A stretch of 64,000 bases of DNA from Amorphophallus konjac (lineage: Eukaryota > Streptophyta > Magnoliopsida > Alismatales > Araceae): positions 200,424,102 through 200,488,101 of the forward strand of contig CM040125.1 in the NCBI GenBank assembly GCA_022559845.1, given 5' to 3'. The notes under the pieces were generated by a model that was not told where the DNA came from, did not search any database, and saw nothing but the letters and a program-made list of their open reading frames with translations. Below, in pieces: positions 1-11,088 of this stretch (position 1 is its first letter; each line of letters begins with the position of its first letter). The position numbers and the translations under genes were made by a program.

Positions 1-2
1 TG

Positions 3-1864
3 GGACGTCTCGTCAAGTGGGCCATCATGCTAGGGGCCTACGACATTTCGTATCACCCCTGCTTGGCCATCAAGGGATGGGGCCTCGCGGATTTCATCGT
101 AGAAAGCATGGTCCCGATTGAAGACGTACTTCCATCTGTGCCCATGCCCACTTGGGACCTGTTCATCAACGGGTCCTCCAACTCGATCGGAAGCGGCGTC
201 GATGTCCTTCTCAAGTCCCCCGAAGGAGCAGAACTGCGGTACGCCTTGAAATTCAACTTCCAAGCATCCAACAATGCTTCCGAGTACGAAGCCGTTATCT
301 CGAGGGCCAGGATAGCTCTACGACTAGTGGGCGAGCGAGTCAGGATCCACACCGACTCCCAATTAGTCGCTAGCCAGATTAACGGTGATTACGAAGCTCA
401 AGAAGGACAAATGATCAAGTACCTCCACGTGGTCAAGAGGATGGCCCGACTCTTCGAGAGCTTTCAGGTAGTTCGGATAGCCCACGAGGAAAACTCCCGA
501 GCGGACGCCCTCTCTCGCTTGGCCTCCTCCCTCGACCCCAAAGATACTCTGTCGATCTTCCTCGAAGAGCTCGAGCCACCGAGCATCGAGTCCGAGCTTA
601 TGACCGTTGACCCAGCACCCTCGAGTGACTGGCGGACCCCCTACATATCCTGGCTCCAGGATTCTCAAAAGCCCCCCAACCCTCGGGAGGCTCGAAAACT
701 TAAGTACTAAGCTCGGCGTTTCGTCATGCTGGACGATGCCTTGTACCGCAGATCTTTCTCTGGTCCCCTCCTCAAGTGCATCAGGGCCGACGAAGCCAGC
801 CGAGCGGTTCAAGAAGTACACGAAGGCATCTGCGGCGCGCACCAAGGAGGAAGATCGCTCACCAAGATCTTGCTTCGGCAAGGTTACTGGTGGCCCACTC
901 TCCAGTGCGACTGCACTACCTGTGTACAGAAGTGCGACTGATGTCAGCGCTTCGACCATCTGATCCACTAACCCACCGTGAAGCTCATCACCCTTGCCGA
1001 GCCATACCCCTTCGCTCGGTGGGGGATCGATATTTTAGGGCCATTCCCCACGGCTCAGGCTCAGAAGAAGTACGTCATCATCGCCATCGACTACTTCACC
1101 AAATGGATCGAGGCCGAGGCCACCACCAGGATCATCGAATTAGTCGTATGGAGTTTCATTTGGAAGTCGATAATTTGCCTCTACGGGGTCCCCCGAGTGA
1201 TCGTGAGCGATAATGGTCGGCAATTTGATTCTCATTACTTTAGAGACAGATGTGCCGACCTAAACATTCATAATCAGTTCACTTCGGTAGCCCACCCTCA
1301 GGCTAACAGATTGGTCGAGAATCCCAACAAAACTATCTTAAAAGGCATCAAAACCAGGCTCGGCAAGGCTAATGAAAGCTAGCTCGAGGAATTACCGAGC
1401 GTACTATGGTCGCATCGAACTACTCCGAGAACGGCCACCGGTGAAACACCTTTTCAGCTGGTATATGGCATGAAAGCCGTGATTCCATTAGAGGTCGACA
1501 ATCCTTCTCTCCGAGTCGTCCACTTCAAACCCGAGGTGAACGTGCAAAAATTGCTAGAAAACCTCGACCTTGCGGACGAGATCCAAGAGATTGCAAATAT
1601 CTGAGCAATGGAATATCAACGGCGCGTCACTCGATACTACAACTCCAGAGTCTGAGACAGACATTTCCAACCAGTGGACTTCAACCTGAGAAAGGCCGAA
1701 GCCACTTGACCACTGGAAGCGGCGGGGAAGCTAGCCCCTAACTAGGAAGGCCCCTACCGAGTGGTCGAGATGCTCGGGAAAGGGCGTATCGATTGTCCAC
1801 CATGGAAGGAGCACCCATCCCTCAGACATGGAGTGTGACAACACTTCGCAAGTTCTACTTTTGA
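3..1864 (+). pseudogene. pol: Decayed pol 3' end: archaeal-type RNase H and integrase
   Basis: Mostly one reading frame (27-710, 726-941 and 978-1382, with stops between). The RNase H (about 147-530) reads LFINGSSNS, then EYEAVIS, HTDSQLVASQ and RADALSRLAS. The first catalytic Asp of the DGSSN motif is Asn here. The integrase follows: a zinc-binding region (VHEGICGAH, then CVQKCD before a stop where the family has CxxC), then a catalytic core with GIDILGPFP, VSDNGRQFD and an ANRLVEN motif giving the D-D-E set. Stops interrupt at about 708, 939, 967, 1379, 1602, 1652, 1707 and 1741. The terminal LRKFYF motif (stop at 1862) lies in another frame, so at least one frameshift has occurred. In life the product would remove the RNA template and integrate the cDNA. 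This copy cannot. Confidence 0.9.
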
Positions 1865-2924
1865 TCATCTGGCAAACATGCACAAGTAAGCAAAATAAAA
1901 TAAACGCCATTCTTATCTTTTCATTAAACTCTAGTGTACATCAAGTTGGCCGCAACCAATACAATATACAGTTCAAAAAAACAAAAAATTACATCCACTG
2001 GTACTATGGCACAAGCAGAGCGCTCGGCTGACTCGGTAGGCACTCCTACGTCCAGCCACTGACTCTGCCTAGCGCAGAAACTGGTTCGGATAAGAGGTGG
2101 TAGACCCCGTTGGTTTGAGAAGCTCGAAAGAAAGGTGCCAGAGGGATTGGAAGGACAACAAAAAAAAGAAGGGGGAAGTCGACCCAAGACAAATGAAGAG
2201 GAAGCTTGAGAGAGCTCCCCCTCTAGGCGATGGGATCGACGAGAAAGGAGAGAGCATAAAGAGCTTTCCCTCCCCTCAGGATAGCATCGGCGGGTCAGGG
2301 ACATGAAAGGCGACATGCTCCAGTATGTCGAACCCTCTCCTAAACCGACCTCCGACTGTCGAACCCTCTTCCAAACTGGAGTAGCAGGAGCTTCCCTCCT
2401 ATTGCTGTCCGCATCATCATCTTCTGAAGCGCTTTCCATGCTCCACCGAGATCAACAGAACAACACTTCGTGGAAAGGAAAGAAGGAGAAACCGTCAGGG
2501 ATGGTCTTAAGCGATGAAAGGAAGAGGAGACGCCCCTCGGACCTTTTATAAGCCGAAGGGGGAGCTGATCACCTTAAATGACTCTCCCCTTAAAAACACG
2601 GTAAAGGAGCCTTCCCTGAGACGGTTACCTCATTTCCCAACATCCTCCCCAGCGGGACGCGTAAAGTGGCAAGTCATTTAGGGCGGCATGGAAAAGCGGA
2701 AAGGTGCTAGTGCCATGTCAGTTATCTGACAGATCGGCACGCATGATATCTACAGAGAAAATCGGTGCCTTCTCCAACAACTACAGATACAGTAGTCAAA
2801 TCATGCCAAAAGCGGTAAGGAACAGTCAATTCAGCACTTAATATTGTCACTATTATACTTTCCAAAAAAAGAGTTTCTCGCGACTACATAAGGGAAAAGA
2901 AAAAGAAAGAAAGAGCTAATACTT
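1865..2924 (+). other. Non-coding spacer between converging pol and antisense ORF (element A)
   Basis: About 1.06 kb with no convincing coding sequence. It corresponds to 34930-36125 in element B, and both contain similar stretches (a purine-rich block, then a run containing gtcgaaccc repeated at short distance). Reading frames here give only low-complexity protein. It probably acts as the 3' untranslated part of both the sense pol transcript and the antisense transcript. Confidence 0.6.
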
Positions 2925-5422
2925 CAGGCCTCGGGCCCATCTCGAGGCTCAATAGACGAGGGCCCCTTAGCACCAGACGATCTGCCCCCAGTACTCTTAG
3001 CGACGGCCGACCTAGGCACTAACCCCACCTGTGTGGGAACTGTCTCGGTCGCGTGTCCTCCAGAGGCTACTGGAGTTGGCTATCGCTCGAACGAGGTCGA
3101 GGCCCCCCGACTCTCCTCTTCGCTCGACGTATAATGGGAGGAGTTGGTAGACCCCCAATCTAAGTCATAGCATTGCCCAGTAGGGAAGATGAGCCGAGAT
3201 GCTTGGGCCTCCGCCTCTATAATGGCCCAGTGGAAGCCCTGGGAAAAGCCCTTCCGAAGACCCCGACGGTAGCCCGACTCATAGTAGGGAAGGCAGTCGT
3301 ATGAAGAGCTGTGTGGTAAGCCTCTGAGCATTTATATTGCTCGAGCGCTTCCACCCCGGCCAGCTCTGCCTTCCCCTCAAGCTCGGCTATCCTCTGTTCT
3401 GACTTGGACAGCCTCCTCTCGGCCTCGGTCCGTGCATCCTCGGCACCCCGGACTCCGTCCTTGAGCCCCTCCCGCTCGGCCTTCCCTTGCTCGTCACGCT
3501 TGACCTGAACTCTACGCTCCGCCTCCAGAAGCTCATTCTTCAGATCGACCATACGACGGGCCTGGGCCAGCTGCTCAACCAACGACCGAGCCTCCGCCTG
3601 GCTCGACTGCACATGTGCCCGAAACGGGGCCCACCTCCCGACAGAGGTCCCCAAGTTCGAGGGTCAAATATTCTACCTTCCGATCAAGCGCACCACGGGC
3701 CCATGAAAGAGTCTCCCGCTCTGACTCCACCCGAGCGTACGCGTCCACTGCCTTGGCCCCTAGCTGGGCCAAGACCAGACCACCCTCCATAATCCCCTCG
3801 AGAAGCGCAGAGGGGGGACTTTTCCTAAGCTCTCCCCGCACGACTCCCGAAGCTATGGAGTGGCACCATCGGTATAAAGGATCCCGGATGCTGAAGGTAC
3901 TGGTCAAGGGAGGGGAGACCCTCTCCTGGGCTACCGGGACTGGGACGCCTCCTCCGAGCGACCTTGCCTCGGGGGCCCCACCGGTTGGCTCGGGCTGGGC
4001 CGCCTCGCCGCGTACCTCCCTGGCCTCGGTCGACTGCGACTGAGTCGCTTCACCCTATGACCCTCCAGCCTCGATCGGTTCGAACCGGACCCCTCCATCT
4101 TGTGCCCCTTCGACGTCCCTCGGCACCCCGACGTCGGCCACGGCCCCTTCGTCATTTGCTCCCTCTTGCTCCATAGAGAGAGAAGGTAGTAGAGGAACCT
4201 CATCGGCCGGGTGGGCGACCTCCACCTTCCTCGCCCGCTTCTTCTCGGCAGACAGGGCCTGCATCGAAGACCTCAGCAACTTCGCCACGAGATCCTTACG
4301 CTTGACCCCCCGGCATTCGGAAGCGTCATCCTGGATGACCCGCATGCCCCTATCCCGAGCGCGAGATGAGCCCTTCGAAGCTTGAAGATCACTCGGAGCC
4401 GGCGTATCATCCACATCGATGACCTCGAGCTCGGCTGGCGGTGCCTCCTCCTCAGTCGCTCGCCTCAGGTCTGAACGAAGGAGAGAAAATTGAGAGAAGG
4501 AAGGCACTTACCTGAAAGAGAACAAGCCCCTGAGACACTTATCTATTGGCAACAGCGCTCGAGAAAGGTATGCCTCGATGTTGGATGGGGTCAACAACTC
4601 AGTAGTCGGCCGGTGATTCTGTAGAAGGATAGCAGCATCCCTCTCCACCTCTGGGGAGACCTATGTTTGCTTCGGAGGAATGTTCGGGTGAAAATTGGGC
4701 ACCGTCGAGAAATCCAAGACCACACAGACCGCGGACATGCCCACCCAGAAATATTGGGTCTTCCACCCCTTGTGAGAGGAGTCCTTCATGGAAAGGGACA
4801 CGCAACTCCTTTTTCGCTTCGCTTGCACGAAGAAGAAGCCCTTCCCCGCATGAAGATTCTCCTTCAGCTTGAAAAAATAATGGAAGTGGTCTAATGAGGT
4901 GTTCACCCCACTCTGGCCACAGAGGAAAATGAAGGAGAAGATAAGGGTATAGGAGTTGGAGACCAGCTGAATAGGAGCCAGCCTATAGAACTGAAGCAAA
5001 TCGGCAACAAAAGAATGAAGAGGAAGGCGAAAGCCGCATTTCCACGCCAGAAGAAAAGAGTAAAAGAGGCTGAAACAAGTGGCCAGGCTAGACTCATGAG
5101 GTTCAGGGGCGAAGAACTGAAACCGCCAAGGCAGCCCATACTGGTTCTCCCATTGCTTCACATCAGCCTCGCCCAGTTCGCTGCGGAGTGGCTCCGACGG
5201 CACCAAAAAAGACCTTGGGGCCTATTCTGCCCCTCGCCCCTCGGCCTCAGGATTTTGGTCCGCCATGGAACAGATAGAAGAACTAGAAGACGAAGGGGAA
5301 AGCTCTGGACTAGAGGACTCCGGAGGAGAAGGAAGTTGACTGATCGCCGCCACGGTAATATCTTCCAGCTCCGCGAAAGCCGCTGTGATTCTCCACTCTT
5401 CCAAATTGCTCTCATGGCGCAT
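2925..5422 (-). pseudogene. Antisense ORF of element A (Transposase_28-type 'putative gypsy type transposon' protein)
   Basis: Reading the minus strand from 5422: an acidic, serine-rich N-terminus (MRHESNLEEW), then 5206-4661 with the motifs APIQLVSNSY, FHYFFKLK and SHKGWKTQYFWVG. These match the plant family annotated as Putative gypsy type transposon (PF04195, recalled, not searched). A charged middle part follows (4507-3575), then a coiled-coil region rich in Ala, Glu and Arg (about 3650-3330), and a C-terminal segment with YRRGLRKGFSQGF (about 3260). Frame changes and stops (for example 4661, 4053) break it. The same order is seen in element B, where it is better preserved. Function is unknown. 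It runs antisense to pol and ends facing it. Confidence 0.8.
4471..4511 (-). other. Degenerate intron in the element A antisense ORF
   Basis: On the minus strand a perfect donor context (CAG then GTAAGTG) at 4512/4511 is followed by a pyrimidine-rich run and TTCAG at 4471, at the position of the 75-nt intron of element B (60724-60798). At 41 nt it is shorter than a working plant intron, and splicing at these sites does not join the flanking frames of this decayed copy. I read it as a once-functional intron that has since lost sequence. Confidence 0.5.
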
Positions 5423-5529
5423 GAGCCCCCCTCAAATATAAATGTAATAGAAGGCAAAACCCTAAACCCCGGAGATAAAGGGACACAAACAACGTGCAAT
5501 GCTTATAACCCCTAGCTGGAAGCGGCGCG

Positions 5530-6447
5530 GCGTTCTGATCTTTCGTAGAGGGGCCTTCTTGCAAAAAATCTCAGAATTATCATCATGACGGGCATATTTT
5601 CAGGGAAAGTCGCATCATGTGGCCCCTGCAGAGAGAGATCTCCACCCAATTAGAGCCACGAAAAGTCTAGCCCAAATGCTACTCATCCGAGCCTAATTTT
5701 GGCTCAGGAGTAGGAGGGGGACAAGTGGAGAGGGGAAATCTAACTGCACGAACGGAGAGGCCAAACGAGGTCTAATTTGACCCAACGAGGCCCAGCTCCG
5801 TGAAGTGGTAGCCCCAGGGCCCACTTATTATAAGCCTAATAACTTACTCGGATCAATCACTTCCCAGGCGGCCTTCGGGTTGGGAAGTCCGAGCATCAGT
5901 TCGATTAGGAAAGCTTCTTCGGAGCCCAGTATTCCCTGCCTAATCCATGCACTCATCGCTCGGGAAGCATCTCCTGGGGCAGTGTCTCATGCTCGGGCCA
6001 ACTGATGGAAGCTTATCTGTACGGCCGTTACGAGCCCTTTAAAATCTGGGAGCTCAAGAGGATAAGGGAGATCAAGAGTCTGGGTGCTATAAAGAGCCCG
6101 CACGAAGGACGTAGCCCCCCCTAAAACTCCTCAGCTTACAGGGATCATTCACTCAACGAGCCATTATTTAAGCTGGAAGAGCCCTACCCTGAGGAGGTAA
6201 GCCAAAAAACCCTAAGCAGGAACTACTTCACCTTTTGGTGGAGAGGGATCTCGCGCCCCCATCTTCCTCCTAATTCCTTCCTTCGCACTAGTGCTCTACT
6301 ACTCTTGCTGACTTAAGCATCGGAGGGTTTTCCCCAGGGATCCATCCCTGGGCACCTCTGACTTGTTTCCCCCTTGCAGTTCATACTCCAAGTGTACGTG
6401 GTCATCCTCTTCCCCTCTCAGGAGTAGCGCGAGATCGCCCCTCTTCA
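5530..6447 (+). repeat. 3' LTR of element A (left edge uncertain)
   Basis: The right end is set by comparison with element B, whose 5' LTR ends in the same context at 30708 (ccccttca there, cccctcttca here). Shared blocks include the cctcagcttac segment, aaccctaagcagg, and the run containing gcatcggagggttttcccc followed by cctggg. A TATA-like ttatttaag lies at about 6164, where B has a clean TATATAAA at 30432. The TG start could not be fixed; 5619 is one candidate and 5530 is only where homology to coding sequence has ended. Confidence 0.6.
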
Positions 6448-8037
6448 AATGGAAAATAGAACAATGGGATTAAACGGTCACATACCTGACCACCAGGAAA
6501 ACCAAGCGGTCAGCCCAAGGGCTGCTAAATAACCAACTACAAAACACAGGGGCATGCGGTCTATCGCAGGGCCGCCAGAAGACTGTAGCTGTCATGGACC
6601 TGACCGCCAGACCCAGTCAAATGCCCTACAGTGAAACCGACTTAAACCAGTCAAACCACCTAAGTGGTCACCCAAAGGGCTGCCAAGGTCACTAAGCGGT
6701 CACCCAAAGGGCCGCCAAGGTCACTAAGCGGTAAGGGCTAGGACCGCCATCCAAATCGACTTAAAAACCATCGAACTGACATAAACAGAGCTTAGCGGTC
6801 ATACACTAAACCGCCAAGACCAGCCTTACGATCTATCGCGTGACCGCTTGGCCCAACCGACATATACACAGTTCCTAGCGGTCTAACAATGGACCGCTGG
6901 ACGAAGCTTAGCGGTCCTCCATTGGGCCGCTAACCGACGCAAACGATCAATCACGTGACCGTGAAGACCTAAACTGACATCGAACCGACAGAGCTCCAAA
7001 CGGTCACCACTAGTCCGCTAGAGGGACACAAACGGTCATTGGAATGACCGCTAAGGCGTCACAGTCGGAAAAATAGAGGAATGGCCGAACCCAGCCTTTC
7101 CACGCCCCGTTCACCCTAAAACGAAGGGGAAACAACCCTAATGGCCAAAATATGCCTTCCACAGACTGGAAGGGATCAAAACAACGTCAAAATGACAGGA
7201 AATGGGCGATTCTAACGAATCGACCCTAAATGAGTCACATGGGTTCTCGGGCTCATATCGGTCCCAAATGGCAACCAATCGTAATGAAACCAGTGGGAAT
7301 GGAAAGCAGACATGCCAGGGATTGAAATAACACTAATTTGGCTAGAAACCGTCACCGAGAAGGGCAATAATGTCTCACACCCCCCAAAGCATGCTTTACC
7401 CAAAACAAGGCAGAACCCGCTCGTTGTCACACCGTTTAGCTCAAAATCACAGGGGAACAGAGAACACGAGTAGGGCATCCATCTCCCTACCTCCACCAAA
7501 GTTCTAGCACGTCGAAACGACTAAACCTCACCGAAAACACCACACAAACCCATCACGTCGGCTTTGAATCCACCGAGGGATCGCGCCAACGCGACGCTCC
7601 ATCTTTCACACCAGCACGCTCCTGGTCAACTCCAGGCGTCTCCACAGCATCCCCGGGGCCTCCTCCGTCTACGGCCGGACAGAGGGGGAAAGAGGAGAGA
7701 GAACGGGAGGGAGAGAGTGTGCGACGGTGAGGAGAGAGAAAGGAGAGAAAAGAAGTAATAGAAAAGGAAATTAGGAAATTTTGCAATTTCTATAAAATCT
7801 GATTTTTGGTCCGAAAATGCACTAATTCAAAAAAATATAGAAAAATAATCTAAACGATCCTCGAAAGGAGCACAACGCAACTGTAGCATCCTCGAGTCGA
7901 TGAACTCACTAGTAAACTCACCACAGGGTTCCGTAACTTGTACGAGAGGAAAACTCACGTGGATCGTAAAACACAACTCAAGACCCACAAAAGCGATCCG
8001 AAAGCTCTCCGATAAAGATCCGAAAGACCCAAGATAT
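6448..8037. other. Unassigned LTR-like stretch between element A and element S1
   Basis: About 1.6 kb with no credible gene. The left third is the hairpin-word array described separately. The middle (about 7060-7560) is unremarkable. On the minus strand a tttatag box near 7792 and purine/pyrimidine-rich flanks look like a promoter region of a minus-strand LTR. Short open frames at 7212-7499 and 7553-7786 (minus) lack recognisable features and have the composition of untranslated DNA. No direct repeats bounding the stretch were found. Confidence 0.4.
6474..7051. repeat. Array of 14 hairpin words: GCGGTC, 8-nt variable loop, GACCGC
   Basis: Words begin at 6474, 6506 and about 6555, 6588, then recur to the last at 7032-7051. 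Each is a six-base arm (GCGGTC, with ACGGTC, GTGGTC, GCTGTC or ACGATC variants), a loop that is 8 nt in at least 12 cases, and a complementary arm (GACCGC, or GGCCGC/GGCTGC pairing through G-U). Loop sequences differ from word to word (for example TAACAATG, CTCCATTG, ATTGGAAT). Spacers of 10-40 nt are irregular, with recurrent short phrases such as accgact. It is not a simple tandem repeat. Confidence 0.8.
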
Positions 8038-8202
8038 TGTTGGGCATGTATGCAACATGCTTAAATTCTATTGTTTTGATGATGTCTACTTATAAGTCAT
8101 TAATATGTTTGACCTACATTTAATAAATGCCAACATTCGTGTATTTCAGGTCAAGCCACCACTGGCAACACAAGGCAACAGGTTTCACATAATTCCATGT
8201 AG

Positions 8203-9135
8203 TCAAGGTCAGTGCAACCGTTGTAGTTGAGCAATTGCTGAAGAAAGATGGCGTCGCAAGAGAAGTATCGACACCTACTACAGAAGTGTCAACACCACAG
8301 CCATTCCTCAACAGACCAAGGTCAATGCTAGTCCAGGCAACATACCACTAAGGTCGACGCTAGTTTCAGCCACTTCACATTAAGGTCGATGCTAGTCTCG
8401 CCTTAAAGCATTCAAGGTCAGTGCAACTGCTGTAGTCTATATACATGCTAAAGAGAGAAGTGTCGACACAAACTACTGATGTGTCAACACCAACTAGAGA
8501 AGTGTCGACACCACAGTCATCCCTCAGCCAACTAAGGTCGATGCTAGCTATGCTCTCAAGCAACTGAGGTCGATGCCACTTGAGTGTTCCTGCAACGGAA
8601 GGTCGGTGCACATTTGATGGCAAGCTTCCAAGGACGATGCCATTTTTGCCTTCAAGCAACTAAGGCTAGTGCAATCCTTATTAAGTATAGATGAAGGTCC
8701 GTGCACATCTGTCACAAGGTCGGTGCAGCCAGCGCAAGACTAGGTCGGTGCAAGTCCTGCCTTCAAAGACAAGGTCAGTGCAAGTTTCTATTCATATGAA
8801 CCAAGGGCTGAGCACTTATAAAGATCAAGGTCGGTGCAACCTCCAGCCAGTACATAACAAGGTCTGTGCATGTTTGTCATCAAAGCGATACAAGGTCGGT
8901 GCACATTCTTTCTTCAACACTAGAAGGTCCGTGCACATATAAAGACAAAGTCTAAGCACGTTGATGAAGGTCTGTGCAATGCTTCCTTCAAACAAGTAAG
9001 GTCTGTGCATATTCACCTTCTAGCAAGACAAGGTCCGTGCAAGCCGCAAAAGGTTCAAGCTCAAATCAAGTTTGAGCATTTCTCAAGGTCCAAGCATTAA
9101 GATCTGAGCATATTCAAGTCAAGGTCGGTGGATGC
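8203..9135 (+). repeat. U3 motif array of S1: AAGGTCGGTGCA and variants
   Basis: More than 20 copies of a roughly 12-nt direct motif (consensus aaggtcGGTGCA, also aaggtcgatgct, aaggtcCGTGCA, aaggtcTGTGCA) are scattered at 15-60 nt spacing in otherwise unrelated sequence. All lie upstream of the TATA box, so they are in U3. Sireviruses are known for repeated short motifs in the LTR. The role, possibly transcription factor or chromatin binding, is inference. Confidence 0.8.
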
Positions 9136-9857
9136 AGTTCCCAAGCACCATCTACCCAAAGAAGGTCAACGGAATGTGTCGACCTGTCTCTCTCAAGAGG
9201 TCGACCTGTGACCATTCCTAAAAGTGTAACATTGTCTGTCTCACTAAGTAGTGTCGACACTTTCCAAGAAGGAGGTCAACACCTTTGTTCTTCCAGAAGC
9301 ACTCAAGCCAAAAGTCTGTCAGATCTAGTGGGCCATCCAGAGAGAGAAAAAGGTTCCGCAACTGTCCAATCTCATGGATTTCGAGGTCCGAATGGGGTAC
9401 CCAGGTTTGACTTGTGACCGTACCAGCATGCCATTGACTTGAAGACACTTCTGTCAGTAATCCAGCTGGAGGATGATTCTTTACAGTCTGCCACTGAGAT
9501 AGTCTTCACTGTCTACCAATCTTTACAGTCTGCCACTGGGGAATAGGACACTTAACAGTCTCCCACAAACGTGCTGTCAACCAATGGGTTGTCTGACCAA
9601 GCAGAGTTCACATAAATGTACACTTCAAGCAGAATAAGAAGACTACATGTCTGAAGGACATTGAATGTAAAGATCTGGAACTGACCAAAATGAAATATGC
9701 TCTACCTGTTTACACAGCCTGCTACCGTCCAATCCTTGTACCTAAACAAAGTTAGCTCAAGCCAAATCTTGCAGAGTATCTTCTTTAGAGTAAGGGAACG
9801 CTCTTGGATGGAAAACTTGGAGGGAAAAGATTCCTCACCATTTGTTCGCGTGGCTCA

Positions 9858-9877
9858 CTATATATATATATATAATA
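9858..9877 (+). promoter_or_regulatory. TATA box of the S1 LTR
   Basis: An alternating TA run follows ggctcac, downstream of the motif array and upstream of the leader hairpins. This is the only strong TATA candidate in the LTR. Confidence 0.6.
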
Positions 9878-10263
9878 TCTAGCTTCCTATGAAGAAGCTG
9901 CCGCTGCCATCCACATAGTGCCACGCTCTAGAGCATCTACCAAAAACATTCCTGAGAAAGCGTGAGAGCATCCCCCGCACTTGGTTGACTTAGTCCAGTG
10001 CTGTTAGAAGAAGAAAAGAGAGAGCAGCCTTGAGAAAAGAAGAGAGAGCGGCCTTGAGAGAGAAGGCCATCCTGCAGTCTACCGGAACATGAGAAGATAG
10101 ATATTTGGATCTGACATTGTAGCTGCGGTTACTGACTTGCTAATCACTATATGTAGTTTAAGTTGGTGCTTACATCTCTTCTGTTCTTGTCATTAATACT
10201 GCACTTGTAGTTTTCCCTTCATTTGTTTTGATTCGATCAACCATCTCTTCATCCTGTTTGTCT

Positions 10264-10438
10264 GATCCCCTGTTTAGGGATCGGGTTCCCTCTGTGGTTT
10301 TAGAGGAAGAGAGGATCTAATCCTCTAGGTGAAAAAGCAAGCTGTGTTGCTCGGCAGATCAAGTTGTGTGTCAGCTGGAAAGCTTCACCGAGTTTGGTGA
10401 GGGGTGGATGTAGGTTGTGGCTTTACAACCGAACCACC
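10264..10438 (+). other. Folded 5' leader module of S1
   Basis: Hairpins follow one another: GATCCC/GGGATC with a 7-nt loop (10264-10282), CCTCT/AGAGG, GAGGAT/ATCCTC with a 3-nt loop, and at 10403-10438 an outer GGTGG/CCACC stem enclosing GGTTGT/ACAACC. The last module recurs in S2 (40361-40391) with the same outer stem but a different, still complementary inner stem. It lies downstream of the TATA box and should be in the RNA. Confidence 0.65.
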
Positions 10439-11014
10439 TAAAAATCCCTATGTTGTGGGTTGAATCATTTGTGGGCTTATTCCATATCTTCTATCTGCTT
10501 TCATAGGTCGGTGTGCTTGTTTCATTGCATGCAGTTTGTGCTACCTCACTCTCACTTCTGAGTGTTATTTCCGCAGTCTCACCCGTACACCGTTTATCTG
10601 TTGCAACCAATCTTATCTCCTTGAATGCCTACTGCACTCTTGCACACAGGCATAAGGGAGCATTCTCACGTTAATGGGGATCATCTTGCGTGCACACATA
10701 TGCCTTGGCTGATCACCAATGGATACACTCCAGTTGACTCGGTTGGGCTCCAAGCATACACTTTGTCTACACCGGTCAACCTGTGTAATATCTGAACTAC
10801 CGTTTCATCTTAAGCCATTCCATTTATACTCCGCTGTACAATGTGCCTAAGTAATTCAATTGCTTTACAGGAGTGGTTTATACTTTCAGTAGCCTAAAAG
10901 TCTTTAAATAGGCCAGGGTTCTTGAAAGGATCTATTCAACCCCCCCTTCTAGATCCGACTTCACTACGTGGGACCTATTCAGTGGTATCAAAGCATACCA
11001 TTGTTCCCAACAAT

Positions 11015-11026
11015 TGGTATCAGAGC
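11015..11026 (+). other. Primer binding site of S1 (initiator tRNA-Met)
   Basis: TGGTATCAGAGC, two bases after the LTR end, is the standard plant site complementary to the 3' end of tRNA-iMet. Confidence 0.92.
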
Positions 11027-11088
11027 CAAGCTCTGCTATTCCCAGATCTTACGATCTGCAGGGAAAGATCCCAGTGCATTTTGAGAAA

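Larger units (their letters stand above)
1..6447 (+). mobile_element. Element A: 3' part of a Ty3/gypsy Tat-lineage LTR retrotransposon
   Basis: The window opens inside the pol of a Ty3/gypsy element. In order it shows the linker between the two RNase H domains, an archaeal-type RNase H, integrase, a non-coding stretch, a long antisense ORF and a 3' LTR ending in CA at 6447. A second RNase H plus an antisense ORF between pol and the 3' LTR is known from the plant Tat lineage (Retand, Ogre and relatives). Element B at about 29.75-61.7 kb has the same architecture and aligns by eye throughout. The 5' half lies outside the window. Many stops and shifts show this is an old, dead copy. Confidence 0.88.
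8038..11012 (+). repeat. 5' LTR of element S1 (2975 bp)
   Basis: It starts TGTTGGGCATG and ends CCCAACA directly before the primer site. U3 holds the motif array (8203-9135) and palindromes GTGTCGACAC at 8460, 8502 and 9251. A TA-rich TATA box lies at about 9858-9877. Downstream of it are RNA hairpins (10264-10438) and a terminal part with the phrase ggtatcaaagcataccattg. The left flank is gatat (8033-8037), but no partner repeat can be tested because the 3' LTR is missing. Confidence 0.85.

Noticed and set aside
4599..5499. Independent host gene in element A
   Set aside because: The same protein occurs at the same place in element B, so it belongs to the retrotransposon family.
6474..7051. 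Regular short repeats suggesting a CRISPR array
   Set aside because: Arms are only 6 nt, spacers are irregular, and the setting is a plant retrotransposon cluster; there are no cas genes.
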